From Mycolicibacterium sp. MU0050 (GTDB taxonomy: Bacteria; Actinomycetota; Actinomycetes; Mycobacteriales; Mycobacteriaceae): DNA of 64,000 nt. The translations under genes and the position numbers were made by a program. The DNA is taken from positions 2,852,001-2,916,000 of the forward strand of contig NZ_OY726395.1 of assembly GCF_963378085.1 (NCBI RefSeq), written 5' to 3'. Of the stretch, positions 56,209 through 64,000 are shown piece after piece. How positions within the stretch are numbered: the stretch's first letter is position 1; every line of letters begins with the position of its first letter. The notes under the pieces were generated by a model, which did no database searches, was not told the DNA's origin, and saw only the letters and a program-made list of their open reading frames with translations.

Positions 56209-56257
56209 GCGTCAACGGACAGTTGACGATCGCGGTGCGTCAACTTACGGTTGACGC
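56209..56257. promoter_or_regulatory. Two tandem palindromic operators between divergent genes
   Basis: GCGTCAAC-N5-GTTGACGC at 56237-56257 is a perfect 8-bp palindrome that ends at the base before ATG 56258. A second copy, with 7 of 8 outer positions, lies at 56209-56229. They overlap the predicted promoter of the plus-strand gene, so a bound protein would block it. The HTH of the adjacent Clp-N protein is the likely binder. Confidence 0.7.
56223..56251 (+). promoter_or_regulatory. Predicted promoter of the Clp-N/HTH gene (leaderless)
   Basis: TTGACG (56223-56228), 17 nt, TACGGT (56246-56251), 6 nt, ATG 56258. Both elements match sigma-A consensus and the spacing predicts a start at the A of the ATG. 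Both elements lie inside the two operator copies. Confidence 0.6.
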
Positions 56258-56983
56258 ATGACCGCACCACGCCCCATCACTGCCGCCGTCAGCCTCGACA
56301 CCCTCATCCAGGCCATTACGGCCGTGCATTCCGATGCCCTCGATCAGTTGACCGACGCCGTCCTCGCCGCCGAACATCTCGGCGAGGTGGCCGACCACCT
56401 CATCGGTCATTTCGTCGACCAGGCCCGGCGCTCGGGGGCCTCGTGGACCGACATCGGCAAGAGCATGGGCGTCACCAAGCAGGCCGCCCAGAAGCGTTTC
56501 GTTCCCAAGGCCGACACCATGGACCCCAACGAGGGTTTCAACCGCTTCACCCCCCGCGCCCGCAACGCCGTCGTCGCCGCCCAGAACGCCGCCCGTGCCG
56601 CCGGCCACGCCGAGATCACCCCCGAGCACCTGATCCTGGGCCTGCTCGAGGACCCGGCCAGTCTGGCGATGACACTCCTGCAGCGCCAGCGCGCCGATCT
56701 CGACGAATTGCGCGGCCTGGCGCCTGTCGGACCGGGTGACGCCGAGGGACCGGAGCTGATCCCGTTCAACAGCGCCGCCAAGAAGGCGCTGGAGTTGACC
56801 TTCCGCGAGGCGCTGCGACTCGGACACAACTACATCGGCACCGAACACATGCTGCTGGCGCTGCTCGAATGCGAGAACGACAGCCCCGAACCGGGCCCGC
56901 TACACCGGGTGGGGATCGACAAGGAGGTCTTCGAGGCCGATCTCGTGGCGGCCCTGGCCGCTCTGGCGAGCCCCGAGTCCTGA
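56258..56983 (+). CDS. Clp-N domain protein with N-terminal helix-turn-helix
   Basis: 241 residues. Residues about 62-82 (SWTDIGKSMGVTKQAAQKRF) form a helix-turn-helix of the sigma-region-4/MarR-like type. From about residue 95 there are two Clp-N repeats (FTPRARNAVVAAQNAARAAG and FNSAAKKALELTFREALRLG), the substrate-docking domain of ClpA/ClpC, but no ATPase follows. Such proteins occur in actinobacteria and may sense protein quality and regulate transcription. The double operator touching its start codon argues for autoregulation. The divergent two-TM gene may share control. Confidence 0.8.
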   Translation: MTAPRPITAAVSLDTLIQAITAVHSDALDQLTDAVLAAEHLGEVADHLIGHFVDQARRSGASWTDIGKSMGVTKQAAQKRFVPKADTMDPNEGFNRFTPRARNAVVAAQNAARAAGHAEITPEHLILGLLEDPASLAMTLLQRQRADLDELRGLAPVGPGDAEGPELIPFNSAAKKALELTFREALRLGHNYIGTEHMLLALLECENDSPEPGPLHRVGIDKEVFEADLVAALAALASPES

Positions 56984-57040
56984 CGCTGCGGTTGACAGAC
57001 AACGCGCGTTCGACGCCGGCCGGTATGCCATCATTCGTGG

Positions 57041-57547
57041 ATGCGCCGTTGGTTCATCGCCGTCCTGGCAACGTTGTCCGCCGCCGTGCTCGGCGGCGTG
57101 TCCGCACCGCTGTTGCCGACGGCGACCGCGGCCGACATCCCCATCGGACGCCTGGGCGAGACCTTGCGGGTGCAAAGCGGTGACCTGGTCGCGGACATCA
57201 CCGTCGTCAACATCGTGCCCTCGGAGATTCCGCCGGGCTTCGGCTACCCGCCGCGCCCGCCCCGGCACCAGGTGTGGAAGGCCGAGGTGGTGGTGCAGGC
57301 CGTGCGCGTGCCCAACCCGTACGCGATGGCCACGTCCTTCGTCTTCAACGGCGTCACCCCCACCGGCGACGCCTACCAACCCCGCAACAGCGACGGGCCC
57401 GAGGCGCTGAAGAACACCCTGAGCAACGCGCCGCAGGGGTCCACCGTCGCGGGCTTCGTTTACTGGGACTGCTACCGGGACCTGGTCTCCAATGTGGTGA
57501 TCACCGACAAGCCCACCGGTATTCGCTTGGCGCAGTGGAACGTTTGA
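57041..57547 (+). CDS. Secreted MPT63-like (DUF1942) protein
   Basis: 168 residues. Sec signal peptide (RRWFIAVLATLSAAVLGG, cleavage after about ATA). The mature part, ADIPIGRLGETLRVQ and QVWKAEVVVQAVRV, resembles the immunoglobulin-like DUF1942 family that includes the secreted antigen MPT63. One cysteine (WDCYRD) near the end. Its role is unknown. Confidence 0.72.
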   Translation: MRRWFIAVLATLSAAVLGGVSAPLLPTATAADIPIGRLGETLRVQSGDLVADITVVNIVPSEIPPGFGYPPRPPRHQVWKAEVVVQAVRVPNPYAMATSFVFNGVTPTGDAYQPRNSDGPEALKNTLSNAPQGSTVAGFVYWDCYRDLVSNVVITDKPTGIRLAQWNV

Positions 57548-57548
57548 G

Positions 57549-58172
57549 TTGAGTCTTCGGGTTGTCGCTGTCACCGGTGCGCCCGAGGAACTGACCGAAC
57601 TCGCCGACGTCGCCGCTCGGACATTTCCGCTGGCCTGCCCGCCCGGTTCCAGCGCGGCCGACATCGCGGCGTTCATCGAAAGCCAGTTGTCCGCCGAGCG
57701 CTTCGCGGCCTACGTCGCCGACCCCGACCGCGCGGTCTTGGTCGCCCGCACCGACGACGGCCCAATCCTGGGCTACACCATGCTGATTCGCGGCGTGCCC
57801 GACGACCCCGACGTGCAGCGGGCGGTCACCGACCGGCCCGCGGTGGAACTCTCGAAGATGTACGTGCTGCCCGAGGCGCACGGAACCGGGGTGGCGGCGG
57901 CGTTGATGACCGCCGCCGTCGAGCACGCGGGCCGGCTCGGGGCGCGCAGCGTCTGGCTCGGGGTCAACCAGCTAAACCAACGGGCGCAACGCCATTACGC
58001 CAAGCACGGGTTCGCCATCGCCGGGACCAAGACCTTCATGCTGGGTGCACGGCTGGAGAACGACTACGTGATGGTGCGGCCGGGCGGCCGTGACGGTCGC
58101 TATTCCAGCTCCATGCCCGCGGCGGTCAGCGCCAGCAGGCGCGACGTCGCGCGCAGATACTTCTTGCGGTAG
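57549..58172 (+). CDS. GNAT-family N-acetyltransferase
   Basis: 207 residues from TTG 57549, the first start after the previous stop (2 nt away), so probably translated with it. Acetyl-CoA motif LSKMYVLPEAHGTGVAAALM fits the R/Q-x-x-G-x-G/A loop (HGTGVA), followed by RSVWLGVNQLN and YAKHGFAIAG. The 3' end overlaps zapE by 73 nt; the last 25 residues lie in this overlap and look unlike a GNAT C-terminus, suggesting the original stop was lost. Confidence 0.8.
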   Translation: MSLRVVAVTGAPEELTELADVAARTFPLACPPGSSAADIAAFIESQLSAERFAAYVADPDRAVLVARTDDGPILGYTMLIRGVPDDPDVQRAVTDRPAVELSKMYVLPEAHGTGVAAALMTAAVEHAGRLGARSVWLGVNQLNQRAQRHYAKHGFAIAGTKTFMLGARLENDYVMVRPGGRDGRYSSSMPAAVSASRRDVARRYFLR

Positions 58173-59140
58173 CCGCCGGCCAGCATCTCCTCGCTGAAGA
58201 TGGTGTCCAGCTTCGCCCCGGAGGCCACCACCGGAATGCCCGCGTCGTAGAGCCGGTCGGTCAGCGACACCAGCCGCAGCGCCACGTTCTGATCGTCGAG
58301 GGGGTGCACGCCGGTCAGGTACACGGCCTTGATCCCTTCGATCAGCGTCAGGTACCGCGACGGGTGCATGGTCGCCAAGTGGGCACATAGCGCGTCGAAC
58401 TCGTCGAGCGTCGCGCCGTCGACCCGCGCCGCCCGCTCGGCCACCTGCTCGTCGGTCAGCGGTTCCGGCGCCGGCGGCAGCCCGCGGTGGCGGTAGTCGG
58501 GTCCCTCGATGCGCACCGTCGTGAAGATCTGCGACAACGTGTTGATCTCACGCAGGAAGTCCTGCGCCGCGAAACGGCCCTCACCGAGCTGCTCGGGGAG
58601 GGTGTTGGACGTCGCCGCGATCGACACGCCACGCTCCACCAGCTGCGAGAGCATCCGCGACACCAGCGTGGTGTTGCCTGGGTCGTCGAGCTCGAACTCG
58701 TCGATGCACACCACCACGTACTCCGAGAGCAGCTCGATGCATTCGGTGAAGCCGAAGACGCCGGCCAACTGCGTGAGCTCACCGAACGTCGCGAACGCCG
58801 CCTTGGCGCCGTCGTCACCGAAGTCCGAGGCGGCCAGTGTGAAGTACGTCGAGGCCAGCAGGTGCGTCTTGCCAACCCCGAAGCCGCCGTCGAGGTAAAT
58901 GCCCACCCCGGGCAGCACCTCGCGCTTGCCGAACAGCTTCTTCTTGCCGGCGCGCCGGGTCAGCGCCTGCTCACAGAAGTGCCCGCACGCCACCACGGCG
59001 GCGGCCTGAGACGGCTCGGCGGGATCGGGCCGGTAACTGCCGAAGCTGACGTCGACAAACGTCGGCGGCGGAACCAGTTGAGCAATCAACCGCTCCGGCG
59101 ACACCGTCGGATGCCGATCCACGAGTTGAGGGGCGACCAT
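58100..59140 (-). CDS. zapE: Cell division ATPase ZapE (AFG1-like)
   Basis: 346 residues from ATG 59140 (MVAPQLVDRHPTVSPERL), the usual N-terminus; the frame is open a little further up. Walker A DGGFGVGKTH, Walker B VVCIDEFELDDP, sensor ATSNTLPEQLG, and GPDYRHRG further on. ZapE-type ATPases act at the division septum in other bacteria; in actinobacteria the role is unproven. It starts the block matching M. tuberculosis Rv2670c to Rv2676c. Confidence 0.9.
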   Translation of the reverse strand: MVAPQLVDRHPTVSPERLIAQLVPPPTFVDVSFGSYRPDPAEPSQAAAVVACGHFCEQALTRRAGKKKLFGKREVLPGVGIYLDGGFGVGKTHLLASTYFTLAASDFGDDGAKAAFATFGELTQLAGVFGFTECIELLSEYVVVCIDEFELDDPGNTTLVSRMLSQLVERGVSIAATSNTLPEQLGEGRFAAQDFLREINTLSQIFTTVRIEGPDYRHRGLPPAPEPLTDEQVAERAARVDGATLDEFDALCAHLATMHPSRYLTLIEGIKAVYLTGVHPLDDQNVALRLVSLTDRLYDAGIPVVASGAKLDTIFSEEMLAGGYRKKYLRATSRLLALTAAGMELE

Positions 59141-59175
59141 GGCCAGAACTGTAGCGACGTGCTGCAATCGTCCTC

Positions 59176-59949
59176 ATGGCCGAACCCGTCGCTGGGACAC
59201 AGCTCACACTGCTGGGCGGCGCCGAAACCGTCGACGAACAACGGCTGAGCGCCCTGTACGCCTACCCCGACGCGCCGACCCGCTGCTGGGTCCGGTCCAA
59301 CTTCATCGCCAGCATCGACGGCGGCGCCAGCACCGACGGGAAGTCCGGCGCGCTCGGCGGCCCGGGCGATCGCGCGTTGTTCGCCCTGATGCGCGAACTG
59401 GCCGACGTCGTGGTCGTCGGGGCCGGCACGGTCCGCGTGGAGAACTACGGCGGGGCCAAGATGTCAGCCGGCGCCCGTCAGGCCCGGCAGGCCCGCGGGC
59501 AGGCCGAGATCCCGCAGATCGCCATCGTGACCCGCTCCGGTGACCTCGACCGAGACATGCGGGTGTTCACCGACACCGAGGTCGCGCCGCTGGTGCTCAC
59601 CGCGGCCGTCACCTACGAGGCCACCCACGCGCGCCTCGGCGACGCCGCCGAGGTCATCGCCTGCTCGGCCGAAGACGCAGCCGCCGTGGATATCTCGACC
59701 CTGCTGACGTTTTTGGCCGGCCGCGGCCTGCGCCGGGTGCTCACCGAGGGCGGTCCCCGGCTGCACGACAGCTTCATCGACGCCGGCCTGCTCGACGAGC
59801 TCTGCCTGTCGCTGGCGCCGACCCTGCTCGGCGGTCAGGCGCCCCGCATCGCCGCCGGGCCGGGCAGCGCGCACACGCCCATGCGCCGCACCCATCTGCT
59901 CGCCGACGACGCCGGGTACCTCTACGCCCGCTACGTGCGCGACACCTGA
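59176..59949 (+). CDS. RibD C-terminal-like pyrimidine reductase
   Basis: 257 residues. Reductase fold with SNFIASIDGGASTDGKSG, VVVGAGTVRVENYG and LTEGGPRLHDSFIDAGLLDELCLS, the NADPH- and substrate-binding segments of the RibD C-terminal/DHFR-like family. No deaminase domain is present. The mycobacterial orthologue (Rv2671) can act as a folate-pathway reductase. Divergent from zapE with only 35 nt between. Confidence 0.88.
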   Translation: MAEPVAGTQLTLLGGAETVDEQRLSALYAYPDAPTRCWVRSNFIASIDGGASTDGKSGALGGPGDRALFALMRELADVVVVGAGTVRVENYGGAKMSAGARQARQARGQAEIPQIAIVTRSGDLDRDMRVFTDTEVAPLVLTAAVTYEATHARLGDAAEVIACSAEDAAAVDISTLLTFLAGRGLRRVLTEGGPRLHDSFIDAGLLDELCLSLAPTLLGGQAPRIAAGPGSAHTPMRRTHLLADDAGYLYARYVRDT

Positions 59950-59989
59950 GCGTCCCGGGCCCGCGACGGCGCTCGCTACGCTTGGCGAC

Positions 59990-61549
59990 ATGATCCGGCA
60001 GGCACCCCTCGCGCTGATCGTTGTCGCGGTGAGCGCGCTCGTCGCGGGCTGCGCACCGCTGATCGGCACCGATCCCCGCTACGCCACCGAGCGCGATCGC
60101 CACGTCAGCGACACCGACGCCACCACCGACGAACCCGCCGGCCCCGCGCCGATCGTCGCTCCGCAGACCGACCTGGCCTGGCAGGAGTGCACCACGCAGG
60201 TGTTCGAGGACGCCGGGCTGTCCGCGCCGGCCGGGGTGCGGTTGGACTGCGCCACCTACGACGCCGACCTCGACCCGATCGCCGGCGCCAGCGGAACGCT
60301 GAACATCGGGGTGGTGCGCGCCCGATCCCCGAAGACTCCGGCCGACGCCGGCCCGGTGGTGTTCACCACCGGCACCGACCTGCCGTCGTCACGGCAGCTG
60401 CCCAACTGGCTGACCCGCGCCGGCGCCGACATCCTGGAGACCAACCCGATCGTCGCGGTCGACCGCCGCGGGATGGGCCGCTCCAGCGCGGTGGAGTGCC
60501 GCGACCTGTTCGACCGCCAGGAGATGCGGGATCAGACGCAGTTCGAACCCGGCGACGACCCGGTGGCCAAGCTGGGCGCGATCACCATGACCGCCACCAC
60601 CAACTGCACCGACATCATCGCGCCGGGCGACTCGGCCTACGACAACGCCCACGCCGCCGAGGATCTCGAGCGCCTCCGCAGCCTGTGGGACGTCCCGGCG
60701 CTGGCGCTGGTCGGGATCGGCAACGGCGCGCAGGTCGCGCTCGCCTACGCCGGTTCCCATCCCGACAAGCTCGCGCGCCTGATCCTCGACTCCCCCCTGC
60801 CCCTGGGCATCAGCTCGGAGGCCGCCGCCGACCAGCGGGTCAAGGGCCAGCAGGCCGCCCTCGACGCCTTCGCGGCGCAGTGCGCGGCGGCCAACTGCGC
60901 GCTCGGCCCGGATCCCAAGGCCGCCGTGACCGCCCTGCTCGACGCCGCCCGCAACGGGCGTGGGCCGGGTGGTTCCTCGGTCGCGGCCCTGACCACCGGG
61001 ATCGTCACGGCGCTGGGCTTCCCCGAGGGCGACCGCGTCGCGGCGACCAACGCGCTGGCCGAGACCCTGGCCGCGGCCCGCGCCGGGGACGTCGGACCCG
61101 TGCTGGAGCTGATCAACCGCGGCGAGGCGCTGCGACAGAGCGACGGGCAGTTCATCAACCGCTGCAGCGACGCGCTGAACCGGCCCACCCCCAACCGGGT
61201 GCGCGAACTCGTGGTCGCCTGGCCCAAGGTCTACCCGCAGTTCGGCGCCGTGGGCGCGCTGGATCTGGTCAAGTGCCTCAACTGGCCCAGCGGCAAGGCG
61301 CCGAAGGATCCCGAAAACCTCGGGATCGACGTCCTGCTGCTCGGCGTCCAGAACGACCCGATCGTCGGCTCCGACGGGGTGGCGGCCACGGCGGCCACGC
61401 TCATCAACGCCGGCGCCACCAGCAAACGAGTGATGTGGCAGGGCATCGGCCACGGCGCCAGCATCTACTCCTCCTGCGCCATGCCGGTTCTGCTCGGCTA
61501 TCTCGAGAGCGGTGAGGCGCCGGCCACGGACACGTACTGCCCCGCCTGA
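59990..61549 (+). CDS. Exported alpha/beta hydrolase (protease-like)
   Basis: 519 residues. Lipoprotein-type N-terminus VSALVAGCAPLIG with Cys near 21. Alpha/beta hydrolase core: nucleophile region LVGIGNGAQVALAYA, in which Gly replaces the usual nucleophile Ser (GxSxG reads GIGNG), then NPIVAVDRRGMGRSS and a late HGASIYSSC. Family relatives such as tripeptidyl aminopeptidases use GYSYG here; the absence of a Ser in this position is notable. A -10-like TACGCT lies 7 nt before ATG. Corresponds to Rv2672 in order. Confidence 0.85.
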   Translation: MIRQAPLALIVVAVSALVAGCAPLIGTDPRYATERDRHVSDTDATTDEPAGPAPIVAPQTDLAWQECTTQVFEDAGLSAPAGVRLDCATYDADLDPIAGASGTLNIGVVRARSPKTPADAGPVVFTTGTDLPSSRQLPNWLTRAGADILETNPIVAVDRRGMGRSSAVECRDLFDRQEMRDQTQFEPGDDPVAKLGAITMTATTNCTDIIAPGDSAYDNAHAAEDLERLRSLWDVPALALVGIGNGAQVALAYAGSHPDKLARLILDSPLPLGISSEAAADQRVKGQQAALDAFAAQCAAANCALGPDPKAAVTALLDAARNGRGPGGSSVAALTTGIVTALGFPEGDRVAATNALAETLAAARAGDVGPVLELINRGEALRQSDGQFINRCSDALNRPTPNRVRELVVAWPKVYPQFGAVGALDLVKCLNWPSGKAPKDPENLGIDVLLLGVQNDPIVGSDGVAATAATLINAGATSKRVMWQGIGHGASIYSSCAMPVLLGYLESGEAPATDTYCPA

Positions 61550-61585
61550 TACCTCCCAGCTGGGCGTCGGTGTAGGTTGCGGTGC

Positions 61586-62881
61586 GTGACGGCACCTGAT
61601 TCGACCCATCAAGGCCTGCGCAACACCCTGCTCGCGGCCTTCCGCCCGCGCACCGCTGCGCCGAGCACCGCGACCGTACTGCGCTCGATCCTGTGGCCGA
61701 TCGCCATCATGTCGATCTTCCACCGCAGTTACGTGTTGGCCACCAACGGCTACATCACCGACGATTTCGGGCCGGTGTACACCGCGGTGATCAACTTCAA
61801 GCTGGGTCTTCCGGTCTACAACGGCAACTTCGACTTCGTCGATCCGCACTACCTGTATCCGCCCGGCGGCACGCTGCTGCTCGCCCCGTTCGGCTACCTT
61901 CCCGTCGACGCGTCCCGCAACTGGTTCATCGCGCTGAGTACGGTGGCCATCGTGGCGTCGGCCTTCCTGCTGCTGCGCCTGTTCAGGTTGCCGGCGACCT
62001 CGGTGGCCGCCCCAGCGTTGCTGGCGGCCATGTTCGTCACCGAATCGGTCACCAGCACCCTGGTGTTCACCAACATCAACGGGTTCATCCTGCTGGCCGA
62101 GGTGTTGTTCTTCCTCTGGCTGCTCGACGGCCGCCGGAGCCGGGAATGGTTGTCGGGCATCGCGATCGGGCTGACCCTGGTGGTCAAGCCGTCGCTGGCG
62201 CCGCTGCTGCTGCTGCCCGTGCTCAATCGGCAGTGGCGGCCGTTGGTCGGCGCGTTCGGGGTGCCGCTGGTGTTCAACGCCGCGGCCTGGCCGCTGGTCG
62301 CCGACCCGATGGACTTCATCAACCGCACGGTGCCCTACATCCTGGGCACCCGCGACTACTTCAACTCCTCCATCCTGGGCAACGGCATATACTACGGCCT
62401 GCCGACCTGGCTGATCCTGACCCTGCGAATCGTGTTCCTGCTGTTGGCAATCGGCAGCCTCTACCTGCTGTACCGGCACTACCGCACCCGCGATCCGCTG
62501 TTCTGGGCGCTGACGTCGTCCGGGGTGTTGCTCACCGCGTCGTTCCTGGTGCTGTCCCTGGGGCAGGCCTACTACTCGATGATGCTGTTCCCGTTCCTGA
62601 TGACGGTGGTGCTGCGCAACTCGGTGCTGCGCAACTGGCCGGCCTGGCTGGCGATCTACGGCTTTTTGACCATGGACCGCTATCTGCTGTGGCACTGGCC
62701 GACCACGGGCCGCTTCCTGGAGTACATGAAGATCACCTACGGCTGGTCGTTGCTGCTGGTCGTGGTGTTCTGCGTGCTGTACTTCCGCTTCCTCGACGCC
62801 AAGGCCGACGGCCGCCTTGAGCAGGGCATTGATCCGCCGTGGATGACGCCGGAGCGGCCGCGCGCTAGCGTGGACGCATGA
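61586..62881 (+). CDS. aftC: Arabinofuranosyltransferase AftC
   Basis: 431 residues from GTG 61586 (VTAPDSTHQGLRN); the upstream TTG in the same frame is not used. Integral membrane GT-C enzyme: about ten hydrophobic segments, and the outer-loop acidic motif in GYITDDFGPVY (Asp59-Asp60). It adds alpha-1,3 branch arabinose in arabinogalactan and lipoarabinomannan. Overlaps msrB by 4 nt. Order matches Rv2673. Confidence 0.92.
   Translation: MTAPDSTHQGLRNTLLAAFRPRTAAPSTATVLRSILWPIAIMSIFHRSYVLATNGYITDDFGPVYTAVINFKLGLPVYNGNFDFVDPHYLYPPGGTLLLAPFGYLPVDASRNWFIALSTVAIVASAFLLLRLFRLPATSVAAPALLAAMFVTESVTSTLVFTNINGFILLAEVLFFLWLLDGRRSREWLSGIAIGLTLVVKPSLAPLLLLPVLNRQWRPLVGAFGVPLVFNAAAWPLVADPMDFINRTVPYILGTRDYFNSSILGNGIYYGLPTWLILTLRIVFLLLAIGSLYLLYRHYRTRDPLFWALTSSGVLLTASFLVLSLGQAYYSMMLFPFLMTVVLRNSVLRNWPAWLAIYGFLTMDRYLLWHWPTTGRFLEYMKITYGWSLLLVVVFCVLYFRFLDAKADGRLEQGIDPPWMTPERPRASVDA
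62866..62871 (+). promoter_or_regulatory. Predicted -10 box (TAGCGT) for leaderless msrB
   Basis: TAGCGT lies 6 nt before ATG 62878, inside the 3' end of aftC. It would give msrB its own leaderless transcript in addition to readthrough from aftC. Confidence 0.45.
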
Positions 62882-63312
62882 CGAGCCGTCAGCCCACGGA
62901 TCTTCCCCGCCCGAAGGTCGCCCTCACCGACGACGAGTGGCGCCAGAAACTGACCCCCGAGGAGTTCGCGGTGCTGCGCCGGGCCGGCACCGAACGCCCC
63001 GGGGTCGGTGAGTACGTCGACACCCACACCGAAGGCATCTACAACTGCCGCGGCTGCGGAGCCGAATTGTTCCGCAGCACAGAGAAATTCGATTCGCACT
63101 GCGGCTGGCCGTCGTTCTTCGACCCGTCGAATTCCGACGCGGTGATCCTGCGCCCCGACGATTCACACGGGATGCGCCGGGTCGAGGTGCTGTGCTCGAG
63201 CTGCCACAGCCACCTCGGCCACGTGTTCTCCGGCGAGGGGTACCCGACCCCGACCGACCAGCGCTACTGCATCAACTCGATCTCGCTGACGCTGGTGCCC
63301 AAGGAGGGCTGA
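62878..63312 (+). CDS. msrB: Peptide-methionine (R)-S-oxide reductase MsrB
   Basis: 144 residues. Zinc cysteines Cys57-Cys60 (CRGC) and Cys106-Cys109 (CSSC); catalytic Cys131 in RYCINS; CGWPSFFDP and CHSHLGHVFSGEG are invariant segments. It repairs oxidised methionine. ATGA overlap with aftC, plus its own predicted leaderless promoter. Confidence 0.95.
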   Translation: MTSRQPTDLPRPKVALTDDEWRQKLTPEEFAVLRRAGTERPGVGEYVDTHTEGIYNCRGCGAELFRSTEKFDSHCGWPSFFDPSNSDAVILRPDDSHGMRRVEVLCSSCHSHLGHVFSGEGYPTPTDQRYCINSISLTLVPKEG

Positions 63313-63323
63313 GCCCCCGGGGC

Positions 63324-64000
63324 TCAGGGCAGCGCGTTGATGAGCTGTTCGGCGCTGACCCGCGGACCGGTGTAGAACGGCGTCTCCTCGCGGACATGCC
63401 GCCGCGCGTCGGTGTAACGCAGCTTCCACATCAATTCGACGATGCGGGCCAGGTCGGGGCCCTCGAACGCCAGCACCCACTCGTAGTCACCGAGCGCGAA
63501 GGCCGGCACGGTGTTGGCCCGCACGTCGGGATACTCGCGGCCCTCCATGCCGTGCTCGACGAGCATCTTGCGGCGCTCGTCGTCGGGCAGCAGGTACCAC
63601 TCCAGGGACCGCACGAACGGGTAGACGCAGACGTAGTCGCCCGGGTCCTCCCCCGCCACGAACGCCGGGACGTGGCTCTTGTTGAACTCGGCGGGACGGT
63701 GCAGCGCGACCACGCTCCAGATCGGATCGCTGGCCCGGCCCAGGGTGGTGCGCCGGAAATCCCGGTAGGTGGCCTGCAGCGACTCGACCCGCTCCGCGTG
63801 CGTCCAGATCATGAAGTCCGCGTCGGCGCGGAACCCGGCCACGTCGTAGAGACCCCGCACGACGACGCCGCGGTCCTCCTGCTGTTTGAGGAAGGTCGTG
63901 GTCTCCTCGATGACGGCGGAGCGATCCGGCTCCAACGCCTCCGCCTGGGCGGCGAACACCGAGATCATCATGTATCTCGTCATCGAATTGAGCGCGTCGT
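63324..64000 (-). CDS. hemQ: Coproheme decarboxylase HemQ (chlorite dismutase-like), 5' end cut by window edge
   Basis: The frame continues upstream of ATG 63983 to base 64000 as (Y)DALNS before MTRYMMIS, which is how mycobacterial HemQ reads, so the true start lies beyond the window and ATG 63983 is internal. About 225 residues are visible. Family features: [33 protein letters not shown], the catalytic Tyr in [10 protein letters not shown], the axial His in [18 protein letters not shown]. It makes heme b from coproheme at the end of the actinobacterial heme pathway. Its stop is 11 nt from the convergent msrB stop. Confidence 0.93.
   Translation of the reverse strand, partial: DALNSMTRYMMISVFAAQAEALEPDRSAVIEETTTFLKQQEDRGVVVRGLYDVAGFRADADFMIWTHAERVESLQATYRDFRRTTLGRASDPIWSVVALHRPAEFNKSHVPAFVAGEDPGDYVCVYPFVRSLEWYLLPDDERRKMLVEHGMEGREYPDVRANTVPAFALGDYEWVLAFEGPDLARIVELMWKLRYTDARRHVREETPFYTGPRVSAEQLINALP

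Noticed and set aside
1..64000. CRISPR arrays, rRNA genes, insertion sequences.
   Set aside because: No regularly spaced repeats, rRNA segments or transposase genes were seen on either strand.

Overview
The window reads as a high-GC actinobacterial chromosome, almost certainly a Mycobacterium, and most likely an environmental or rapid-growing species (Mycolicibacterium type). The main evidence is gene order. Two blocks follow the M. tuberculosis order: hisS, MBL protein, cyclophilin, rel, apt, lipoprotein, secF, secD, yajC, gabT, ruvB-ruvA-ruvC, yebC, pdxT, tesB, pdxS, Nudix, pimA, patA, pgsA, HIT, thrS; and later zapE, a RibD-like reductase, a secreted hydrolase, aftC, msrB, hemQ. The lipid genes for phosphatidylinositol mannosides and arabinan (pgsA, patA, pimA, aftC), an MPT63-like secreted protein, 13E12-family DNA and frequent leaderless start sites (a TANNNT box about 6 nt before ATG or GTG) agree with this.

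Layout. 1-7160 is an accessory catabolic locus. Four overlapping minus-strand genes resemble the alpha, alpha', beta and gamma subunits of acetophenone/acetone carboxylases, and a divergent PucR-type regulator lies next to them. The locus ends at a perfect 22-bp inverted repeat. 7169-10866 is a patchy stretch holding a broken F420-type reductase, an NTF2-like protein, a truncated hemerythrin, the RNA polymerase-recycling ATPase HelD/HelR and an MmpS-like secreted protein. 11073-15841 is a complete urea ABC transporter, urtABCDE.

15936-43926 is mostly core genome: histidyl-tRNA synthetase, stringent response (rel), adenine salvage (apt), protein export (secD, secF, yajC), GABA catabolism (gabT), Holliday-junction processing (ruvABC), PLP synthesis (pdxS, pdxT), PIM lipid synthesis and threonyl-tRNA synthetase. 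Many genes here are translationally coupled by 1- or 4-nt overlaps. A frameshifted 13E12/HNH copy sits just before ruvB.

44024-58172 is more mixed: small membrane proteins, a semialdehyde dehydrogenase, an MBL hydrolase, a two-gene AbiE-like toxin-antitoxin candidate, a cluster of four tRNA genes, a flavin-dependent monooxygenase, and a proline-rich NlpC/P60-like protein. It also holds a divergent pair (a two-TM protein and a Clp-N/HTH protein) with two tandem palindromic operators between them. 58100-64000 returns to the core block ending in hemQ, which runs off the right edge. The left edge also cuts a gene, the beta-like carboxylase subunit.

Most unusual points: the alpha/alpha'/beta/gamma carboxylase operon; the metallo-beta-lactamase-fold protein beside hisS that lacks most metal ligands; the double operator abutting a predicted leaderless start before the Clp-N/HTH gene; the NTase/HTH pair beside tRNA genes; and the perfect 7098-7160 inverted repeat.
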